Assembly (NCBI GenBank): GCA_014534385.1
Contig: JACVRP010000125.1
Coordinates: 1 to 9,077 of the forward strand
Direction of reading: 5' to 3'
DNA from: Cyanobacteria bacterium Co-bin13
GTDB taxonomy: Bacteria; Cyanobacteriota; Cyanobacteriia; Phormidesmidales; Phormidesmidaceae
Length of the DNA stretch: 9,077 bases
A program made the translations under genes and the position numbers. The notes under the pieces were generated by a model that saw only the letters and a list, made by a program, of their open reading frames with translations, was not told where the DNA came from and made no database searches. Below, piece by piece: positions 5,173 through 9,077 of the stretch. Numbering within the stretch: the first letter of the stretch is position 1; the number at the start of each line of letters is the position of its first letter.

Positions 5173-5328
5173 GTGTTTTACCTGCTGAGATAACCTGAGT
5201 AGCCCGTCTGCTATTGAACCAAGTTGTGACCCTGGCGGCAACTTTGGATCTGTCACAGCTCGTTATGCCGAAGGGGCCGAAACCTGATAGCGTGATGGCA
5301 TCAACTCAGCATTTGACAGGTTTTTCGA
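5173..5328. promoter_or_regulatory. Divergent promoter region between rdgB and the ABC transporter gene
   Basis: This 156-bp spacer must hold promoters for both divergent genes, but I cannot assign convincing -35/-10 pairs. It contains an inverted repeat, TGTGAC (5225-5230) and GTCACA (5252-5257), separated by 21 bp, which could be an operator. The spacing does not fit a CRP site (N6), and the sequence does not fit NtcA (GTA-N8-TAC). Confidence 0.45.
5318..5320 (+). promoter_or_regulatory. Shine-Dalgarno supporting the TTG start of the ABC gene
   Basis: AGG within GACAGG lies 8 nt before TTG at 5329. An in-frame TGA at 5314-5316 rules out any start further upstream, and the next in-frame ATG is 65 codons or more into the protein, so TTG is the only sensible start. 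Confidence 0.6.
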
Positions 5329-7083
5329 TTGAAGAAGCGTAAGTCCCAAAAGCCTTCCAACTACTGGATTTTGGCTCCTTATGTGCGCAGCCAGTGGCCC
5401 ACTATTTTGCAGGCGCTGCTGTGCACTCTGGTGTTTGTAGCGTATTGGCCTATTCTGGCTTATCTAGCGGGGCGCACGCTGGAGCTGTTGAGCCAGGGGA
5501 ATGTGGAAGGGGTGGCGCAGCTGATGGTGGTCACCCTGGTGGGCTTCTTCATCCAAAAGCTGGGGCAGTATGGGCAAGACTCGCTGATGGCAAAGGTAGC
5601 TCTGCAAGCTGCCTTCAAAGTCCGCAGAGAAGTCTACACCCACGTTCACAAGCTCAGCCTGTCTTACTTTGAGCGGGCTCAGACAGGGGACTTGGCCTAC
5701 CGACTGACCGAGGATATCGATCGGATTGGGGAAGTGGTGCTAAAGCTGTTTCACGACTTCATTCCCTCAGCACTGCAGCTGATTGTCGTACTCGGCTACA
5801 TGATTTATCTAAATTGGCAGCTGACGGCAACGGCGCTGGTGCTGGTGCCACTGCTGGCGGTTTTGGCGGGCTGGTTTGGCGATAAGATGCTGAACTTTTC
5901 CCGCAATAGCCAGAATCTGGTCTCCGACCTGTCTTCGTTGGTGACTGAGGTGTTTAGCGGCATTCGGCTGGTACGGGCCTTTGCGGCAGAAGACTATGCC
6001 ATCGAGCAGTTTACCTCTGAAGCGGAGAAGAATCGGCAGGCCCGCTACAAAGCAGCCTGGCTGCAGTCGGTTCAGTATCCGGTGGTGGGCTTTCTCTATG
6101 CTTTTGTAGTGCTGTGCATTCTGCTGGTGGGCACCTGGCAAATTTCGCGGGGCAACCTGACGGGGGCCTCCTTTGGCAGCTACATTGCCGCCGCTCTAAT
6201 GCTGATCGACCCAGTGACTCACTTTATCAACAACTACGGGGAGTTTAAGCAGGGTGAGGCCTCAGTGGATCGGGTGGCTGAACTGCTGCAGATTGAGCCA
6301 GCGGTGCGGGAACTGCCTAACGCTCAGGAAATGCCGCCTGTAACGGGCAAGGTTGAATATCGCCAGGTCACTTTTGGCTATGACACCGATGAACCGGTGC
6401 TACGAAACCTGACCTTGCTGGCCCAGCCGGGGGAAAAGATTGCTTTGGTGGGCTCGTCAGGTGCGGGCAAGACGACTTTAGTGAACCTGCTGCCTCGGTT
6501 TTATGACCCGCAAAACGGTCAGATTTTGATCGACGGCATTGATATTGGCAGTGTTACCCTGCGCAGCTTGCGCCGTCAGATTGGCATTGTGCCGCAGGAA
6601 ACAATTTTGTTTTCAGGTACTATTGCTCAAAATATTGCCTTTGGACAAAAAGATTTTGACATTGAGATGGTGCAGAAGGCCGCCAAAATTGCCAACGCCG
6701 ATGGCTTTATCAGCCAGTTTTCCCAGGGTTACTACACTTGGGTAGGGGAGCGGGGCGTCAACCTGTCGGGGGGGCAGCGGCAGAGGATTGCGATCGCACG
6801 CGCCGTTCTCCTCAACCCCCGCATTCTGATCCTGGATGAAGCCACCTCAGCCCTTGATGCCGAATCGGAGGCGCTGGTGCAGGAGGCCCTAGAGCGGCTG
6901 ATGCGCGATCGCACGGTCTTCATCATTGCTCACCGTTTGGCAACAGTGCGGCGGGCCGACCGCATTGTGGTGATGGAGCAGGGCCAAATTATCGAGTCAG
7001 GCACCCACGACGAACTGTTGGAGCAGAAGAGCCGCTATGCTCAGTTCTATGCCCGACAGTTCCAGGAGAAGTCAGTGATTTAG
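5329..7083 (+). CDS. ABC exporter half-transporter (fused permease and ATPase, MsbA/HepA-like type)
   Basis: A 584-residue type IV ABC exporter subunit, expected to act as a homodimer in the inner membrane. The membrane domain covers about residues 20-310, with hydrophobic helices near 25-48, 62-76, 147-161, 165-182, 251-269 and 281-300. It includes the FERAQTGDLAYRLTEDIDRI coupling region (114-133). The ATPase domain has Walker A GSSGAGKT (375-382), Q-loop Gln423, signature LSGGQ (479-483), Walker B ILILDE (499-504), D-loop SALD (507-510) and H-loop His535, all intact, so it should hydrolyse ATP. Length and order match MsbA-like and HepA-like lipid or polysaccharide exporters, but the substrate cannot be read from sequence. 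It starts at TTG (only possible start, AGG 8 nt upstream). An FkbM methyltransferase follows after 6 bp, suggesting a joint role in making or exporting a methylated glycan or lipid. Confidence 0.93.
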   Translation: MKKRKSQKPSNYWILAPYVRSQWPTILQALLCTLVFVAYWPILAYLAGRTLELLSQGNVEGVAQLMVVTLVGFFIQKLGQYGQDSLMAKVALQAAFKVRREVYTHVHKLSLSYFERAQTGDLAYRLTEDIDRIGEVVLKLFHDFIPSALQLIVVLGYMIYLNWQLTATALVLVPLLAVLAGWFGDKMLNFSRNSQNLVSDLSSLVTEVFSGIRLVRAFAAEDYAIEQFTSEAEKNRQARYKAAWLQSVQYPVVGFLYAFVVLCILLVGTWQISRGNLTGASFGSYIAAALMLIDPVTHFINNYGEFKQGEASVDRVAELLQIEPAVRELPNAQEMPPVTGKVEYRQVTFGYDTDEPVLRNLTLLAQPGEKIALVGSSGAGKTTLVNLLPRFYDPQNGQILIDGIDIGSVTLRSLRRQIGIVPQETILFSGTIAQNIAFGQKDFDIEMVQKAAKIANADGFISQFSQGYYTWVGERGVNLSGGQRQRIAIARAVLLNPRILILDEATSALDAESEALVQEALERLMRDRTVFIIAHRLATVRRADRIVVMEQGQIIESGTHDELLEQKSRYAQFYARQFQEKSVI

Positions 7084-7089
7084 GGGTTG

Positions 7090-7818
7090 ATGGGTAGCAG
7101 CATGACGCGCAGAAAGGCGATTCGGCTCCTGGGTGCAAAAAACTATGATCGGCTAAAGCGACCGCTTGATCTTGTCTGGAGCTACCGCAAAAACAGCTAT
7201 TCCCAAAACGGTGAAGATGTCTATCTCGGCCATTTCTTTAAAGGCCAGGACACAGGATTTTATGTAGATGTGGGGGCTTTTCACCCACGCCAGTTTTCCA
7301 ATACCTACAGCCTCTACAAACGCGGATGGCAGGGCATCAATATTGATGCAAATCGGTCTGCCATTAGCCTATTTCGCACCGTTCGACCCAGGGACATGAA
7401 TGTTTTTGCCGCTATTTCAGATACCCCTGCCGCCGTTGAATTCCATAAGTGGGGCAACAACAGCGGCAATACGCTTTCTCCGCTGACCGCAAAGGCGATG
7501 GCCGCTGAAAATGGTCCCCCCGCTGAGATCGAGGTGTTGGAGACCTGCAGGCTGGCAGATATTTTGAGCCAGCACATCAGTGAGCATCAGCCGATTGATT
7601 TGCTGAATGTAGACGTGGAGGGGCTCGATCTGGCTGTCTTGAAGTCTAATGACTGGTCAAAGTATCGGCCTCGGGTGGTGGTGGTAGAAGAGTTTGCGTT
7701 TTCTCTGCCAGACCTGCTGGATAGCGCCATCTATCAATACCTGACGAGTCTGGACTACACGTTGGCTGCCTGGCTGCCGCCCAGCATTATCTTTAAAGCC
7801 GCTAACAAGCCGCAATAG
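7090..7818 (+). CDS. FkbM family methyltransferase
   Basis: A 242-residue SAM-dependent methyltransferase. The FkbM domain starts at about residue 36 (YSQNGEDVYLGHFF) with SAM-binding motif I YVDVGAFHPRQFSNTYSLYK (58-77) and the acidic end of strand 2 in GINIDAN. Later come CRLADIL, DLLNVDVEGLDLAVL (170-184) and PRVVVVEE (194-201), all typical of the family, which usually O-methylates sugars or polyketides. No signal peptide or membrane segment is seen, so it is likely cytoplasmic. It begins at ATG 7090, 6 bp after the ABC stop; TTG at 7087 directly before it and ATG at 7102 are alternatives. The only ribosome-binding signal is GGGG overlapping the ABC stop, so translation is probably coupled. 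The acceptor substrate is not known. Confidence 0.9.
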   Translation: MGSSMTRRKAIRLLGAKNYDRLKRPLDLVWSYRKNSYSQNGEDVYLGHFFKGQDTGFYVDVGAFHPRQFSNTYSLYKRGWQGINIDANRSAISLFRTVRPRDMNVFAAISDTPAAVEFHKWGNNSGNTLSPLTAKAMAAENGPPAEIEVLETCRLADILSQHISEHQPIDLLNVDVEGLDLAVLKSNDWSKYRPRVVVVEEFAFSLPDLLDSAIYQYLTSLDYTLAAWLPPSIIFKAANKPQ

Positions 7819-7852
7819 GCCAATCACAGGCTGATTTACAGGCCAATTACAG
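7817..7852. repeat. Three imperfect 11-12 bp tandem units between FkbM and ccs1
   Basis: The short convergent spacer consists of AGGCCAATCAC, AGGCTGATTTAC and AGGCCAATTAC, followed by AG. The first overlaps the FkbM stop. The outer units match at 10 of 11 positions. No hairpin with a T-run is present, so neither converging gene has a recognisable terminator here. Confidence 0.6.
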
Positions 7853-7855
7853 ACT

Positions 7856-9077
7856 TTAAGCAACCGCTTCGTGGGATAGCGGCGTTGAGTTGGGACCGTT
7901 GGCAATTTCATTGGCGCTGGCGGCCTCAAGCTGTTCCAGCAGCCCCAACAGCTCTCGCTCAAAGGCTACCTGGGCTCGGTTGGTACGGCCTCCGACATAG
8001 AGCTTGCCCTCCTGCTCTAGCGCCCAAACCTGAGAGTGAGACACGTAGCTCATCATCACGCTAATCATCAGTAGGCCAAAGCCGGTATAAACCATGGGAA
8101 TGCCGGGATCTGCCTTGATCTGCAGGCCCGTACTGCCTATCACGTCTACCAGAGACAGGGTGATGCCGTTGACGTCGGTAGCAAAGCCAGTGCGAACGGT
8201 CGAGATCAGGGAGCCATCGTTGCCGTAGACCAGCAGCGTGCCCTGCAGGTCGCGGGCCACCAAGGTGACCCCTTCACTTAAGTCAGGCTTAGTGGGCAGC
8301 CAAGTGCCCCAGAAGCGCCCGCCGCCTTCCGGCTCCAGGGGCGTCATGGGAATTTCTAGCACCGGGCTGTTGTTCAGCTTGACCCGCGCCGCCGCCACTG
8401 ACCAATCCGCCTGGTACATCGTCACGCCCTGGTGCTGGAGCGGCTCGTTGACGTGGATGGTTTTGCGCTTGATCTCATTTCCCGCTGTGTCTAAAACAGA
8501 TAGGTCAGAGTAAAACTGGTCAATGCTACCCTCTGGGGTGTAGTCGATCCAGAAGTGATTGACCCGCACTGACCAATCTTTGGGAATCTGAGCGGCGGCC
8601 CAGGGGCCGGCATCGAATATGTTGCGTACCTGAAAGGTCTGGCCGCTGGGCACCATTTCCTGAGCAAAAAAGCCGGTCATGGCTCCCCAGATTGCCCCCA
8701 GCAAAATGATCAGCATGCTGGCATGGACGATGATGGGGCCGATGCGTCCGGCAATGCCCTTGCGGGCGTAGACCGTGTTGCCTTCCTGAAAGACCAGATA
8801 ATTTTTGGTTTTCAAAAAAGCTACGACTGGCTCTAAGGGCTGGCTTGCCACTTCTGCGCTCAGGGCCAGCTTTTGAAACTGGCGGGGGCTGGTGTAGTAG
8901 CTCCACTTGCGAGCGGCTCCCAGGGCCGGAAACTGGCGGGTAAAGGTGCAGGCCGTGAGGCTAGCGCCAAACAGGATCAGCAGGGCTAGAAACCACCAGG
9001 TGCGGTAAACATGATCTAGCCCGGCTATGAGCAACACTTTCCAGCTCAAAAAGCCAAAGAGAGCCGGATCTTCAGGG
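7856..9077 (-). CDS. ccs1: Cytochrome c biogenesis protein Ccs1/ResB, N-terminus cut by window edge
   Basis: The frame is open to the window edge: codons upstream of 9049 read PEDPALFGF and join directly to LSWKVLLIAG, where the codon at 9047-9049 is an internal TTG, not a start. The 406 visible codons lack only the N-terminal part with the first membrane helix (about 45-60 residues by family length). Visible membrane segments are about 27-45 (WWFLALLILFGASLTACTF), 113-137 (GPIIVHASMLIILLGAIWG, with the family His at about 118) and 327-345 (YTGFGLLMISVMMSYVSHS). The large domain between the second and third of these lies on the lumenal side. Ccs1 with CcsA forms system II, which carries haem across the thylakoid membrane and attaches it to cytochromes f and c6. 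CcsA is not in this window. The stop is TAA at 7856-7858; the last 50 or so residues form a soluble, partly helical tail. Confidence 0.93.
   Translation of the reverse strand, partial: PEDPALFGFLSWKVLLIAGLDHVYRTWWFLALLILFGASLTACTFTRQFPALGAARKWSYYTSPRQFQKLALSAEVASQPLEPVVAFLKTKNYLVFQEGNTVYARKGIAGRIGPIIVHASMLIILLGAIWGAMTGFFAQEMVPSGQTFQVRNIFDAGPWAAAQIPKDWSVRVNHFWIDYTPEGSIDQFYSDLSVLDTAGNEIKRKTIHVNEPLQHQGVTMYQADWSVAAARVKLNNSPVLEIPMTPLEPEGGGRFWGTWLPTKPDLSEGVTLVARDLQGTLLVYGNDGSLISTVRTGFATDVNGITLSLVDVIGSTGLQIKADPGIPMVYTGFGLLMISVMMSYVSHSQVWALEQEGKLYVGGRTNRAQVAFERELLGLLEQLEAASANEIANGPNSTPLSHEAVA

Noticed and set aside
5173..5256. 28-residue N-terminal extension of RdgB
   Set aside because: The family begins at the Met at 5172, which has AGCAGG 8 nt upstream; the extension lies in the promoter region of both divergent genes.
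5313..5318. Perfect TTGACA as a -35 box for the ABC gene
   Set aside because: It ends only 10 bp before the start codon, and no -10 follows at 16-18 bp; transcription would begin inside the gene. Its GACAGG overlap is better explained as the ribosome-binding site.
9047..9049. TTG at 9049 as the start of the ccs1 gene
   Set aside because: The frame continues upstream with typical Ccs1 sequence (PEDPALFGF), so it is an internal Leu and the gene is cut by the window edge.

Overview
The window looks like chromosome of a filamentous, non-heterocyst-type cyanobacterium, with Leptolyngbya/Nodosilinea-like lineages the best guess. The evidence is a psbY gene, a cyanobacterial Ccs1/ResB gene, a cyanobacteria-type conserved protein (probably TIGR02652), and eight copies of the cyanobacterial HIP1 octamer GCGATCGC in about 9 kb. 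A dispersed cyanobacterial-style double-hairpin repeat also supports this. The lineage within the cyanobacteria is inference.

Layout. (1) 1-863 (+): the 3' part of a papain-like C1 cysteine peptidase. It carries the catalytic His and Asn, then a duplicated 49-residue acidic module and a very acidic tail. (2) 3368-983 (-): a compact three-gene operon, read as TIGR02652-like zinc-ribbon protein, then VOC/glyoxalase-fold protein, then an AAA+ protein whose Walker B, sensor-1 and arginine-finger positions are degenerate. (3) 3494-4039 (+): a gamma-class carbonic anhydrase family protein, divergent from that operon and starting at GTG. (4) 4040-4370: a gene-free stretch with a double-hairpin repeat, a 9-bp pyrimidine tandem repeat and a C/T tract. 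(5) 4371-4493 (+): psbY, only 40 codons, with a strong Shine-Dalgarno and a strong intrinsic terminator at 4540-4575. (6) 5172-4594 (-): rdgB/HAM1 nucleotide-pool sanitising pyrophosphatase. (7) 5329-7818 (+): a full ABC exporter half-transporter (TTG start) followed 6 bp later by an FkbM-type methyltransferase. (8) 9077-7856 (-): ccs1/resB, cut off at its N-terminus by the window edge.

How the genes fit together. psbY (photosystem II) and ccs1 (c-type cytochrome maturation on the lumenal side) are thylakoid functions, but they are not linked in one operon. rdgB and the gamma-CA are housekeeping genes. The ABC-FkbM pair suggests modification and export of a lipid or glycan. The least explained parts are the AAA+ protein with an apparently hydrolysis-dead site, co-transcribed with a VOC protein and a zinc-ribbon protein, and the peptidase with the duplicated module and a Lys/Arg-free acidic C-terminus.

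I found no CRISPR array, tRNA, rRNA, insertion sequence, phage gene or clearly new multi-gene defence system in this window.
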